Assembly: GCA_902784425.1 (NCBI GenBank)
Contig: CACZUS010000003.1
Coordinates: 1-64,000 of the forward strand
Direction: 5' to 3'
Source: an uncultured Bacteroidales bacterium
GTDB lineage: Bacteria > Bacteroidota > Bacteroidia > Bacteroidales > Paludibacteraceae
Length of the DNA: 64,000 bases
The position numbers were made by a program, and so were the translations under genes. Below, one piece after another: positions 17,364 to 25,616 of the stretch. Numbering within the stretch: the stretch's first letter is position 1; each line of letters begins with the position of its first letter. Under the pieces are notes generated by a model. It ran no database searches. It saw nothing but the letters and a program-made list of their open reading frames with translations, and was not told the DNA's origin.

Positions 17364-18026
17364 TTAGTTAGCGGGTTCGTTAAGAATATCCATAAACTCT
17401 ACAGTACGAGCTTCCATATTATTGACAACTGTATCAACTTTGGAAGTGAGGTAGTTGTAGGCGAAGAAGGCAATAATACCAACAATCAAACCTGCTACGG
17501 TGGTAACCATTGCTGTGTAGATACCATCTGCTAATGATGTGACATCTACATTGTTACCTGCGTTAGCCATATTGAAGAAGGCTTGAATCATACCTGTAAC
17601 GGTTCCTAAGAATCCAATCATTGGTCCTCCTCCTGCGATTGTGGCAAGAAGTGATAGTCCACGTTCCAACTTACCAACTTCAATGTTTCCTACGTTTTCG
17701 ATTGCGACCATCACATCATTCATAGGGCGACCTAAGCGGGAGATGCCTTTCTCAATCATGCGAGAATAGGGTGTGTCTGTGTTTTTACACAATGTAAGAG
17801 CTGCCTCTATCTTTCCTTCATTGATGTAATCTTTGATTTTGTCCATGAAGGATGGATCTTTTTGCGCTGCCTTACGAATGACGATAAGCCGTTCGACGAA
17901 AATGTATACGGCTATAACGCAAAGCAATAATAGGGGAATCATAATCCATCCACCTCTTGTTGCCATGTCAAATAGGTTGAGGCTTGCTATTTCCGTTTCT
18001 GCCTCTGCTGCTTGTAATAGTACCAT
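17364..18026 (-). CDS. exbB: ExbB/MotA/TolQ family proton channel protein
   Basis: A 220-residue inner-membrane protein that forms the pentameric stator of the TonB motor with ExbD. Three helices are visible, about 31-49, 130-150 (LSLLATIAGGGPMIGFLGTV) and 165-190 (TAMVTTVAGLIVGIIAFF). The conserved P-[ML]-[IL]-G-[FL]-LGTV motif lies in the second. It is the first gene of a six-gene operon ending at 14228. A promoter fits upstream: TTG, 18 bases, TATTTTTG. Confidence 0.94.
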   Translation of the reverse strand: MVLLQAAEAETEIASLNLFDMATRGGWIMIPLLLLCVIAVYIFVERLIVIRKAAQKDPSFMDKIKDYINEGKIEAALTLCKNTDTPYSRMIEKGISRLGRPMNDVMVAIENVGNIEVGKLERGLSLLATIAGGGPMIGFLGTVTGMIQAFFNMANAGNNVDVTSLADGIYTAMVTTVAGLIVGIIAFFAYNYLTSKVDTVVNNMEARTVEFMDILNEPAN

Positions 18027-18049
18027 TGTATTCCTTTATTTTATTGCTA

Positions 18050-18078
18050 CAAAAATAGCGTTGATAATCTTAAAAACA
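18050..18078 (-). promoter_or_regulatory. Promoter of the exbB-exbD-tonB operon
   Basis: On the minus strand TTG (18076-18078) is followed after 18 bases by TATTTTTG (18050-18057), 23 bases before the exbB start codon. This fits the Bacteroidetes sigma-ABfr consensus. Confidence 0.6.
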
Positions 18079-18143
18079 ATTTAAATAACGAAAAAAATCA
18101 ATCGTTTGTATCTCTTGTACGGACAAATGTAGCAAAAATATGC

Positions 18144-19352
18144 TTACAAATGAAGATTATGTCCCATTCTCTCCTTTTTGGTTCGAATGTATGACATGTT
18201 GTATTTGTTAGGTGTTATCTCGATTGGAACATTTTCTGTGATCTCTAGTCCGTAACTTTCCAATCCAATTCGTTTAGTCGGATTATTCGTCATCAATCGC
18301 ATCTTTGTCACACCTAATTCTCTCAGAATTTGTGCTCCGACACCATAGTCTCGTTCATCTGGTTGGAATCCTAAATGGACATTGGCATCGACTGTGTCAT
18401 AGCCATTTTCCTGTAATTTATAGGCTTTGATTTTGTTCATTAGCCCGATTCCTCGTCCCTCTTGATTCATATAGACAAGTACGCCTTTCCCTTCCGATTC
18501 TATGCGCCTCATGGCCTCTTCCAGTTGCTCTCCACATTCACACCGAAGTGAACCGAAAATGTCTCCTGTCGCGCAAGATGAATGTACGCGAACTAAGATT
18601 GGCTCATTTTTCTCCCACGTTCCTTTGGTTAGTGCAATGTGTTCCTGCCCGTTGGATTTCTGTCTGAACGGAGTAAGCATGAAATCACCAAATTTCGTTG
18701 GAAGGTGAACAGTTTCCCCTTTCTCTACTAGTGATTCCGTTTGTATTCTATAGGCGATTAAGTCTTTGATTGTGATTATTTTGATATTGTATTGTTGGGC
18801 TTTCTCAATCAGCTGTGGCATACGTGCCATTGTGCCATCTTCATTCATGATTTCAATGAGTGCGGCAACGGGTTGTAGACCAGCTAATCGAGCTAAATCA
18901 ACGGCGGCTTCCGTGTGTCCGGCACGTCGCAATACACCTTTTTCTTGTGCGTATAGTGGATTGATGTGACCGGGACGTCCAAATGTCTCTGCCGTGGATT
19001 TTGGATCTGCCAATGCTCGTATGGTTTCTGCACGGTCGTGTGTGGAAACACCTGTGGTACATCCTTCAAGTTTGTCAACTGTTATCGTGAATGGTGTCCC
19101 CAACATGGAGGTGTTATTCATCACCTGCTTTTCCAGTTTTAATCTTTCACAGTGAGAAATGGGAACAGGTACGCACAAAACACCGCGTCCTTCTTTAAGC
19201 ATGAAGTTTACTTTTTCTTCTGTTATCAATTCTGCTGATGTGATAAAGTCTCCTTCGTTTTCACGTTCTTCATCATCAACCACGATGAGGAATTTTCCTT
19301 GCTTGAAATCAGTAATAGCTTCCTCTATACTATTTAATTTATATTCACTCAT
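18144..19352 (-). CDS. ribBA: Bifunctional DHBP synthase / GTP cyclohydrolase II
   Basis: A 402-residue cytosolic enzyme for both entry reactions of riboflavin synthesis. The N-terminal half (about 1-205) is 3,4-dihydroxy-2-butanone-4-phosphate synthase, with the acidic metal site [11 protein letters not shown] (about 26-36) and GHTEAAVDL. The C-terminal half (about 210-400) is GTP cyclohydrolase II, with zinc cysteines in [21 protein letters not shown] (about 258-278) and NQEGRGIGL. The start codon directly abuts the stop of the LptF/G gene, which suggests one transcript. No FMN riboswitch is recognisable in the short upstream space. Confidence 0.96.
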   Translation of the reverse strand: MSEYKLNSIEEAITDFKQGKFLIVVDDEERENEGDFITSAELITEEKVNFMLKEGRGVLCVPVPISHCERLKLEKQVMNNTSMLGTPFTITVDKLEGCTTGVSTHDRAETIRALADPKSTAETFGRPGHINPLYAQEKGVLRRAGHTEAAVDLARLAGLQPVAALIEIMNEDGTMARMPQLIEKAQQYNIKIITIKDLIAYRIQTESLVEKGETVHLPTKFGDFMLTPFRQKSNGQEHIALTKGTWEKNEPILVRVHSSCATGDIFGSLRCECGEQLEEAMRRIESEGKGVLVYMNQEGRGIGLMNKIKAYKLQENGYDTVDANVHLGFQPDERDYGVGAQILRELGVTKMRLMTNNPTKRIGLESYGLEITENVPIEITPNKYNMSYIRTKKERMGHNLHL

Positions 19353-20819
19353 TTATGATATTTGTGTTAGGTCATTATTTTTCTTCGAAAAGATATTCTT
19401 GATTTTTTTAAAGAATGATGAAATGGCAGAGAGATTCAATGTCCTATCGTTTGCTGCCATATAGGTCAGGAACATACCTAGAGGGAATAGGATAAGTGAA
19501 CTAAGCCATATTCCTTCCCAAACGAACCAGACTCCTTCTCTTGCCATCTTATAGCCGGCATTGTCAATAATGTAATAGATGATGAAAAGGATTACTGATA
19601 TGACTACAGGAAATCCTAATCCTCCTTTTCGAATGATCGCTCCCAAAGGCGCTCCGATAAAGAAGAAAATCAGACAAGCCAATGACAATGTGAATTTTCT
19701 ATGACGTTCAATGTCAAATCGGTGGATTCTTCTGTCGTCACCTTCCACCACACCATGAATGAAGGGAAGATCCAATTGGGTTCTGCTGACTTGACTTTCT
19801 GCTCGGTCAATCATTTCCAATTGAACGGATATGGGTTGTTTGGACAATAATTTTTCCAAGTTATATACTGAGTAATCTTTTACAGTGTCGGTTGTGTATA
19901 TGCTTGGTGTGCTTAACAATCCTCTGTCAAAAAAGAGATTTCTGTATACATTGTAATAAGCGAGGTTGACGCTGTCTCGATGCATGGCCATAGAGTCCAT
20001 CGCCACGGATAGCTCTTTCAAATCTTTTCCTAGATATCGATTAGACATGATAGATTCATCTACCTTGTTGAAATTGGCGTCGAAATCAATTAGAATCTCT
20101 TTGTAGGTGTAGGTCTCCCGCCTGTAAGGCACATTCTTACTTGATTGAGTTTGGTTTTTTAGATTTTCAAAGGATTCTCCTGAATATAAGGATAATAATA
20201 AACTGTTTTTGTCGCTAGTTACGCATAGACGACCGGAGTCGGCTGCTAAAACGACTGAGTTGTCAAATCCTTTGGTGAAATCATATATCATAATGTTCTT
20301 GAGTAGTTTGGTTTTTTTGTCCTTCTCCCGAACATATATGTGATATCCATCAATTCCTTGGTAGAATGATCCTTCCGGTATTTCCACCTCGGGAGATTTC
20401 TGCTTCATCGAATAGAGTAGTGTCCATAATTTGGTTTGAATTTTAGGCATGGCTACATTGGAGTAGAAGAATGCCCCCACACTGATGATGGATATAAAGA
20501 TAATGTATGGACGCATGATACGAAAAAGCGAAATGCCTGCTGCTTTCATAGCAAGCAACTCCAATTTTTCGCCTAAATTACCAAATGTTATGAGAGATGA
20601 CAACAGAATGGCTAATGGTAATGCCATGGAGACCAAGGATAAAGCAGCATAGAAGAAAAATTCCGCCAAGACGGAAATGCTTAATCCTTTTCCTACCATT
20701 TCGTCTACATATTTCCAAAGAAATTGCATGAGAACGATAAAAAGACATACAAGGAACGTTGCAATAAATGTTCCCAAATAACTTTTTATCAAATAGGAAT
20801 ATAATCGTTTGATATGCAT
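19353..20819 (-). CDS. LptF/LptG family lipopolysaccharide export permease
   Basis: A 488-residue inner-membrane protein of the YjgP/YjgQ family, which extracts lipopolysaccharide for transport to the outer membrane together with LptB. Helices at about 11-35 and 50-80, and again at about 375-455, flank a large periplasmic beta-jellyroll domain (about 125-360). Motifs such as YLIKSYLGTFIATFLVCLFI and ELLAMKAAGISLFRIMRP are typical. LptF and LptG cannot be told apart from sequence here. ribBA follows without a gap. Confidence 0.9.
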   Translation of the reverse strand: MHIKRLYSYLIKSYLGTFIATFLVCLFIVLMQFLWKYVDEMVGKGLSISVLAEFFFYAALSLVSMALPLAILLSSLITFGNLGEKLELLAMKAAGISLFRIMRPYIIFISIISVGAFFYSNVAMPKIQTKLWTLLYSMKQKSPEVEIPEGSFYQGIDGYHIYVREKDKKTKLLKNIMIYDFTKGFDNSVVLAADSGRLCVTSDKNSLLLSLYSGESFENLKNQTQSSKNVPYRRETYTYKEILIDFDANFNKVDESIMSNRYLGKDLKELSVAMDSMAMHRDSVNLAYYNVYRNLFFDRGLLSTPSIYTTDTVKDYSVYNLEKLLSKQPISVQLEMIDRAESQVSRTQLDLPFIHGVVEGDDRRIHRFDIERHRKFTLSLACLIFFFIGAPLGAIIRKGGLGFPVVISVILFIIYYIIDNAGYKMAREGVWFVWEGIWLSSLILFPLGMFLTYMAANDRTLNLSAISSFFKKIKNIFSKKNNDLTQIS

Positions 20820-20840
20820 CTCTTTTTACAAAAATCGGTA

Positions 20841-20848
20841 CAAAGTTA
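20841..20848 (-). promoter_or_regulatory. Candidate -7 element of the lptF/G-ribBA unit
   Basis: TAACTTTG on the minus strand, 22 bases before the permease start codon. No -33 TTG lies at the usual distance. Confidence 0.4.
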
Positions 20849-20868
20849 ATGATTTTACTTTGTTTTAC

Positions 20869-21258
20869 CTACATTCCGAGAGCTTTTTGAAGTTGATCGA
20901 TTTGTATATTCCACCAGTCGGTTAAATCTTTAAGGTCGTCGCTCGACTCACTGAAATCTGTTATGGTTAGTGTTACATCTTCTGAAATTTCAGAAACGCT
21001 TATTCTCATTTCGAAATAACAACGATTGTCTTCTTCATCTTCCCAGCGATATCTAACATGACTATTCGCTTTGCTTAAAAGCATTTGTGCGCTTTGCTCG
21101 CTTCTTCCCCAATGAAATGTGAAAATATTCTCTTTTTCCTCTACTTTGTCTGCAAACCAGCATGCCAACCCATCCGACGTGCTTAGTGCATTCCATAAAA
21201 CGTTTTGGGAAACTTTCCCTAATACATATTCTAACTGAAATATCTCCTTCATAGGCAC
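20869..21258 (-). CDS. START-like domain protein
   Basis: A 129-residue protein matching the small START/AHSA1-like proteins of Bacteroidetes, a helix-grip fold with a hydrophobic cavity. Features are the opening EIFQLEYVLGKVSQNVLWNALST, the central GLACWFADKVEE and a strand series ending in VTLTITDFSE before a C-terminal helix (DWWNIQIDQLQKALG). There is no signal peptide, so it is cytosolic. It lies 50 bases upstream of the LptF/G permease on the same strand. The ligand is unknown. The ATG at 21252 (MKEIF) is an equally good start. Confidence 0.75.
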   Translation of the reverse strand: MPMKEIFQLEYVLGKVSQNVLWNALSTSDGLACWFADKVEEKENIFTFHWGRSEQSAQMLLSKANSHVRYRWEDEEDNRCYFEMRISVSEISEDVTLTITDFSESSDDLKDLTDWWNIQIDQLQKALGM

Positions 21259-21472
21259 AAAGTTGTTTTTATTAACTCTTCTTGGAACCCTATCGTCCCT
21301 TTTTTATCATCCTGCTTTCTGCCTTTGCTGATGTTGCTTGTTTTTTGTATAATTTTTCTTTTTTTTGAAATGTTCTTTTTGTGTTCAGCAAATAAGCAGA
21401 AACAATCTTTTTCTCCTTTGATAAAAATTTTTCGCAAGATAGCAAATTTTCTGTAGAAAACCGAAACGTATA
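21259..21472. other. Intergenic stretch without a recognised gene
   Basis: 214 bases between the START-like gene and the RidA-fold gene. They hold AT-rich sequence and a Lys-rich frame that I do not consider a gene. No RNA gene or clear terminator is seen. Confidence 0.5.
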
Positions 21473-22648
21473 TTAGAATTTATCAAAATAGTTATCAACA
21501 TGTTCGGAAATGGCTATGCATTCCATCTCGATCAACCATGACGGACGACAAACAGAAGCCATGACGAATACTTTTGGTATTGAACTGAATTCTGATGAGG
21601 AAAATATCTTTGATACCAGCTCATAATCCGCATAATCTCTTAGGTAGATAATAGCAACGACCGTGTCGGCGATTGTGGCTTCTCCTTCTTCTAAAAGTGC
21701 TTTTACATTCTCAATCATGCGTATTGTCTGCTTTTCTATATCTCTCTCGTACAGCACTTCTCCTTTATTGTTGATGCTGGCTGTCCCCGAAATGTATAGG
21801 TGATCTCTGTCACCGTATTTTACCCTTACTCCTCGCTCAAATGTGACTCCATATTCATATGTGGGATTGAGATGGTCTTTGGCGTGAAGATATTGTTGCT
21901 GTTTCTCTTTTAATCCTTTTACTGCGTAAGCATTGAATAGAACTTGTGCTGCAGGATCGGCACATCGTCCTTCTATTCCCGTACTTGCTATGTAATGTGT
22001 TTGTGGCGTTAGTCCGACGTTTGTGAAGTTTTCTCTTCTTCCAATCACTACACCCTGATAGTTCACGTCAATGTTTTGAACGAAAAACCATGTGCGTATG
22101 CAGTCGTTGGCGAAATCAACCCCCTCTTTTTGAAGTGCTGACTGATAGTTTTGTAGTAGTTGATGTGTTTGTGATTCGGAATCGCCTTCTGCAATGCTTT
22201 GATCTCCAATCCAATAATGCGTGTATCCGTTGTGCTCAATTGCATGGAATGGTCCTTTAGATATGCAAGTTTGCCCGATTATATCATAGCACCATAGAAT
22301 GATTTTGGTGCTGGTTATGAGTGGTGGCTGCTGCACTATGCTTATGGCGCAGTGACAAAAATCTTCTTCTTTGATAAATGCTGCTTGATTGGCGGCATCT
22401 GAGATGAAAAAACGAAGGAATAATGTGCTTCCATCACTGTTCTTTTCCTGTTGCCATTCGGCAAATGCTTCTTTTAGTCTTCGCAACTGATTTTCAAAAG
22501 CGTTTTCTCCTTCGCAACAAGGCACGGCTTTGTCTTGAATGGGGGTAAATAGAGAGTGAATCTCTTGGATACCGCCATCAGTAGGTTGAAATATTGAACT
22601 TTTCCTTGCTACTTTTGAAGATTGATATTGGACTTCTTTTGAAATCAT
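21473..22648 (-). CDS. RidA-fold protein, possibly chorismatase-like (FkbO/Hyg5 type)
   Basis: A 391-residue cytosolic protein. The C-terminal half (about 235-385) is a YjgF/RidA-type fold (HLYISGTASINNKGEVLYERD, TIRMIENVKALLEE, VVAIIYLRDYADYELVSKIF). The N-terminal half also looks alpha/beta and carries GRRENFTNVGLTPQTHYIAS. Two fused halves with a FERGVRV...ISGTASI segment recall the FkbO/Hyg5/XanB2 chorismatases, which cleave chorismate to hydroxybenzoates or dihydroxy acids. The resemblance is by pattern only and the reaction is not established. It has its own TAnnTTTG box and lies upstream of ruvC in a different transcriptional context. Confidence 0.65.
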   Translation of the reverse strand: MISKEVQYQSSKVARKSSIFQPTDGGIQEIHSLFTPIQDKAVPCCEGENAFENQLRRLKEAFAEWQQEKNSDGSTLFLRFFISDAANQAAFIKEEDFCHCAISIVQQPPLITSTKIILWCYDIIGQTCISKGPFHAIEHNGYTHYWIGDQSIAEGDSESQTHQLLQNYQSALQKEGVDFANDCIRTWFFVQNIDVNYQGVVIGRRENFTNVGLTPQTHYIASTGIEGRCADPAAQVLFNAYAVKGLKEKQQQYLHAKDHLNPTYEYGVTFERGVRVKYGDRDHLYISGTASINNKGEVLYERDIEKQTIRMIENVKALLEEGEATIADTVVAIIYLRDYADYELVSKIFSSSEFSSIPKVFVMASVCRPSWLIEMECIAISEHVDNYFDKF

Positions 22649-22668
22649 AAATGAACTTGTTTTACTTG

Positions 22669-22676
22669 CAAAGGTA
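22669..22676 (-). promoter_or_regulatory. Candidate -7 element of the RidA-fold gene
   Basis: TACCTTTG on the minus strand, 20 bases before the start codon. The -33 region is occupied by copy 2 of the intergenic motif. Confidence 0.45.
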
Positions 22677-22682
22677 ATAATT

Positions 22683-22704
22683 AATTTATAGAACCCACCT
22701 AAAA
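22683..22704 (+). repeat. Interspersed intergenic motif, copy 2
   Basis: AATTTATAGAACCCACCT (22683-22700), identical over 18 bases to copy 1 at 876-893. It lies between ruvC and the RidA-fold gene, at the -33 region of the latter. Confidence 0.6.
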
Positions 22705-22714
22705 CGTCTTCGCT

Positions 22715-23290
22715 TTATTTATGCACGCGACCTTCGTTCTTTGCGGCAAAATCTTTCCAACTGCTGAATTTCTTTGTTCTTAGGGGCGAGTTGGTCTCAT
22801 AATAGTGACATAATGCTACACCTAACGCATCTGTTGCATCTAATTTCGTCTCTAAATCCTCCTTTGGAATCTTCAGAATCTGTTCAAGCATCTTGGATAC
22901 TTGCTCTTTCGATGCGGCTCCATTGCCAGTGATGGCTTGCTTGATTTTCAATGGAGCGTATTCTGCAATGGGAAGATCTCGTTGAAGTGCGGCTGCTATG
23001 GCAACACCTTGCGCTCTTCCTAGTTTTAGCATGGATTGTACGTTTTTTCCAAAGAATTGTGCTTCAATGGCAAATTCATCGGGCAGGTACTGCTCGATGA
23101 GTTCGATGGTTTTGTTGTATATGGATTTTAATTTTAAATAGGTGTCTTCTGTTTTTCGTATATCAAGAATTCCCATTGCCACATAGGAGGCCTTTTTGCC
23201 TACTACTTGTACAACGCCGTAGCCCATAACATTGGTTCCTGGGTCTATCCCTAATATGATTCGTTCTGTATTATGGGTGCTACTTTCCAT
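22715..23290 (-). CDS. ruvC: Crossover junction endodeoxyribonuclease RuvC
   Basis: The Holliday-junction resolvase that cuts junctions held by RuvAB. In 191 residues the four acidic catalytic residues are present: D16 (GIDPGT), E76 (AIEAQFFGKN), D151 and D154 (KLDATDALG). It follows a DUF4286 gene by 8 bases on the same strand. ruvA is separate, at 46186-46761 in this window. Confidence 0.96.
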   Translation of the reverse strand: MESSTHNTERIILGIDPGTNVMGYGVVQVVGKKASYVAMGILDIRKTEDTYLKLKSIYNKTIELIEQYLPDEFAIEAQFFGKNVQSMLKLGRAQGVAIAAALQRDLPIAEYAPLKIKQAITGNGAASKEQVSKMLEQILKIPKEDLETKLDATDALGVALCHYYETNSPLRTKKFSSWKDFAAKNEGRVHK

Positions 23291-23298
23291 CTCGAGTA

Positions 23299-23604
23299 CT
23301 ACAATTCGTATTGTTTAAGATAGGTGGAGAAGAATAAAACGCGCTCTCCAAATGTGTTACTGACCTCTGTTTGCATTTCAGTAAGATGATGCTTCTTGAA
23401 TTCGTTCATCTCTGAAACGTTCTCTGCTTCTAACTGATATGAATAGGATATGCCCTCTTTCTCATCTGTTAACACCTTGAATAGCCGAATGTTAGAGATG
23501 AGTCCCGTCGCTTTTATCTTGGGCGTCAGATCGGATGAAAGCCAGTATAGAAATCTTTTTTCTACCTCGGGTGAAACTAAATATGTCGTATTGAATAGTA
23601 TCAT
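23299..23604 (-). CDS. DUF4286 family protein
   Basis: A 101-residue protein of the Bacteroidetes-typical DUF4286 family (ferredoxin-like fold, unknown function). It opens MILFNTTYLVSPEVEKRFLYW and ends VLFFSTYLKQYEL. I place the start at 23604. A longer frame to 23631 would begin inside the promoter region of the divergent gene. The -7 box (TATTTTTG, 23609-23616) ends only four bases before this ATG, so the transcript would be nearly leaderless. It probably forms an operon with ruvC. Confidence 0.85.
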   Translation of the reverse strand: MILFNTTYLVSPEVEKRFLYWLSSDLTPKIKATGLISNIRLFKVLTDEKEGISYSYQLEAENVSEMNEFKKHHLTEMQTEVSNTFGERVLFFSTYLKQYEL

Positions 23605-23608
23605 AGTG

Positions 23609-23626
23609 CAAAAATAACTACCTTTG
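23609..23626. promoter_or_regulatory. Head-to-head promoters of the DUF4286-ruvC unit and the APH-RapZ gene
   Basis: TATTTTTG on the minus strand (23609-23616) and TACCTTTG on the plus strand (23619-23626) are separated by 2 bp. Both match TAnnTTTG, so the two directions probably compete for polymerase. Confidence 0.6.
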
Positions 23627-23641
23627 TTCAAAATAAAAAAT

Positions 23642-25063
23642 ATGAACGAACTGATTTCTTTGTTTTGTCGTCTTACGGGCGAAACTCCAACTTGTCATCT
23701 TCTGAAAGGTGAGGGTTCTAACAGACAATATTATAGATTAATTTCTCCTTCTCATTCCTTGATTGGTGTGAAAGGTGAGTCGGTAGTGGAAAATCACACC
23801 TTCTTGGTGATGGCGAAACATTTTGAGTCGAAAGGCTTGAACACTCCTCGTGTTGTGGCTGCATCGGATGATGAACTCTATTATTTGCAGGAAGATCTAG
23901 GGGATGAATCGTTGTTTCATGCCATTTCTGATTCGATACAGACTCGTTCTTTCTCCAGTGAAGCTCTTGACTTGCTGAAAAAAACAATGTCGAAATTGGC
24001 TGATTTCCAATTTAAAGCTGCTGAAGGCTTTGATTTTTCTGTTTGTTACCCAATACCATCCATGGACCGTCAGTCTGTTTTATGGGATTTGAACTATTTC
24101 AAATATTGTTATTTGAAGTTAGCTCATATTAATTTCTTAGAATTGGAATTGGAGAAAGATTTTCAATTGCTGACGGATGATCTACTGAGATATGATAGCA
24201 ATACATTCTTGTATCGTGATTTTCAGTCTCGCAATGTGATGATAAAAGACGGTGAACCTTATTTCATTGATTTTCAAGGCGGACGAAAGGGCCCTGTTTT
24301 TTATGATGTGGCTTCATTTGTTTGGCAGGCGAAGGCTAATTATCCCAAAGAGATAAAAAATGAGTTAATCGGTGCATACATAGAGTCTCTCAGAAAATAT
24401 CAGCAAGTGGATGAGACTCAGTTTCGTTCTGCCTTAAGTTTGTTCGTTCTTTTCCGTATGATTCAGGTCTTGGGTGCTTATGGGTATCGAGGTTTATTTG
24501 AAAGGAAAGCGCACTTTATGGAGAGTATACCATTTGCACTGATGAATATAAAAGAGTTGTTGGAAGAGAATGATTTTAGTAGATATCCGTATTTGTGTTC
24601 TTTGTTAAAGAAAATGTCGGAGCAGGTGTGTGAATCATCTAAGGAACTTCCTGATCCGTCGAAGTTGATTGTTAAGGTGTATAGCTTCTCCTATAAGAAA
24701 GGTATTCCGAATGATGATTCAGGAAATGGGGGTGGCTATGTTTTTGATTGTCGTGGCGTTCATAATCCGGGTAGGTATGATGAATATAAATCGTTGACAG
24801 GACTCGATCAACCAGTTATAGATTTTTTGGAAAAGGATGGTGAGATATTGAAGTTTCTGGAGTCGGTTTATGCATTGGCAGATGCTCATGTGCTTCGTTA
24901 TATGGAGCGTGGATTCACTTCGTTAATGTTTTCTTTTGGATGTACGGGTGGTCAGCATCGCTCTGTATATTCAGCACAACATGTGGCAGAACACATTGCG
25001 CGTAAGTTCGGTGTAAAGGTTATGCTTTGTCACAGAGAGCGTGGCATAGAGAAGGTGTTGTAA
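23642..25063 (+). CDS. Fusion of APH-type sugar kinase and RapZ C-terminal domain
   Basis: A 473-residue protein in two parts. Residues about 1-330 are an aminoglycoside-phosphotransferase-type kinase resembling AmgK, which phosphorylates N-acetylmuramate or GlcNAc at the anomeric position in peptidoglycan recycling. The catalytic loop is LYRDFQSRNVMI (D193, N198) and the metal-binding Asp is in YFIDFQGG (D210). Residues about 340-473 match the C-terminal domain of RapZ, the GlcN6P-sensing RNase adaptor (FSYKKGIP, GGYVFDCRGVHNPGR, FGCTGGQHRSVY). The start at 23642 is chosen because a start at 23624 would lie within the -7 box. The usual MurU-type nucleotidyltransferase is not next to it. The link between cell-wall sugar phosphorylation and a RapZ module is inference. 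Confidence 0.85.
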   Translation: MNELISLFCRLTGETPTCHLLKGEGSNRQYYRLISPSHSLIGVKGESVVENHTFLVMAKHFESKGLNTPRVVAASDDELYYLQEDLGDESLFHAISDSIQTRSFSSEALDLLKKTMSKLADFQFKAAEGFDFSVCYPIPSMDRQSVLWDLNYFKYCYLKLAHINFLELELEKDFQLLTDDLLRYDSNTFLYRDFQSRNVMIKDGEPYFIDFQGGRKGPVFYDVASFVWQAKANYPKEIKNELIGAYIESLRKYQQVDETQFRSALSLFVLFRMIQVLGAYGYRGLFERKAHFMESIPFALMNIKELLEENDFSRYPYLCSLLKKMSEQVCESSKELPDPSKLIVKVYSFSYKKGIPNDDSGNGGGYVFDCRGVHNPGRYDEYKSLTGLDQPVIDFLEKDGEILKFLESVYALADAHVLRYMERGFTSLMFSFGCTGGQHRSVYSAQHVAEHIARKFGVKVMLCHRERGIEKVL

Positions 25064-25075
25064 AAAGTTGTTTGA

Positions 25076-25579
25076 TTACTCTTCTGGTGCGCTCTTCTTC
25101 AGAATCAGTGTGGTGGCTCCCAGTGTGATGATTTCACTGTCTTCCACAATTCGTTTTTCCTTCTTTTGGAGTATTTCATTCATGACAAAAGTGCCGACAA
25201 GACTGTCATAATCCTCCACTTTATGGATGATTTCACCTCGCTTATTGATTTCTACATGAATGATGCAGTGCTTTCTGTCCATACTCATATCACCCGTGTC
25301 GATGGGTGAGGAGATGACTGTTCCTGGACATCTTCTGCCAAAGAGGTTCTCGCCCAATTGAAGTGGAATGATTTGCTTCTCACAAAATACGTTTTCCACT
25401 ACAATGACATGACCATAGGTATAGTCAATGTTTTGCTTCTCTTCCTTTTTTGATTTGAACTTAACACTGAAGTTCTTCCCGCAATTTTCACAATGTAAAA
25501 TAAGGGAGGCTCCTGGTTCGATTCTACTCTCTTCAAAAAGAACGAATTCTTCACATTTAGGGCAACGTATTTTTCTCAT
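25076..25579 (-). CDS. FHA-domain protein with N-terminal zinc ribbon
   Basis: A 167-residue cytosolic protein. The zinc ribbon uses C6xxC9 and C30xxC33 (RCPKCEE ... LHCENCGKNF). After a Lys-rich linker comes a forkhead-associated domain (about 65-160) with GENLFGRR, MSMDRKHCIIHV and DSLVGTFVMNE, the loop pattern that binds phosphothreonine peptides. It could report on a Ser/Thr kinase pathway, but no kinase gene is nearby. It is the last gene of the thrC-hisH-hisF-nudix run and converges on the APH-RapZ gene. Confidence 0.85.
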   Translation of the reverse strand: MRKIRCPKCEEFVLFEESRIEPGASLILHCENCGKNFSVKFKSKKEEKQNIDYTYGHVIVVENVFCEKQIIPLQLGENLFGRRCPGTVISSPIDTGDMSMDRKHCIIHVEINKRGEIIHKVEDYDSLVGTFVMNEILQKKEKRIVEDSEIITLGATTLILKKSAPEE

Positions 25580-25616
25580 GACGGAATAATGTTGAAGGTT
25601 GGTGTGAGGTGGATAC

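Noticed and set aside
18027..19400. Possible FMN riboswitch near ribBA
   Set aside because: ribBA starts directly at the stop of the preceding gene, leaving no leader for such an RNA.
21249..21437. 62-codon Lys-rich frame on the minus strand
   Set aside because: It overlaps the start of the START-like gene, has low-complexity composition and no recognisable domain or promoter.
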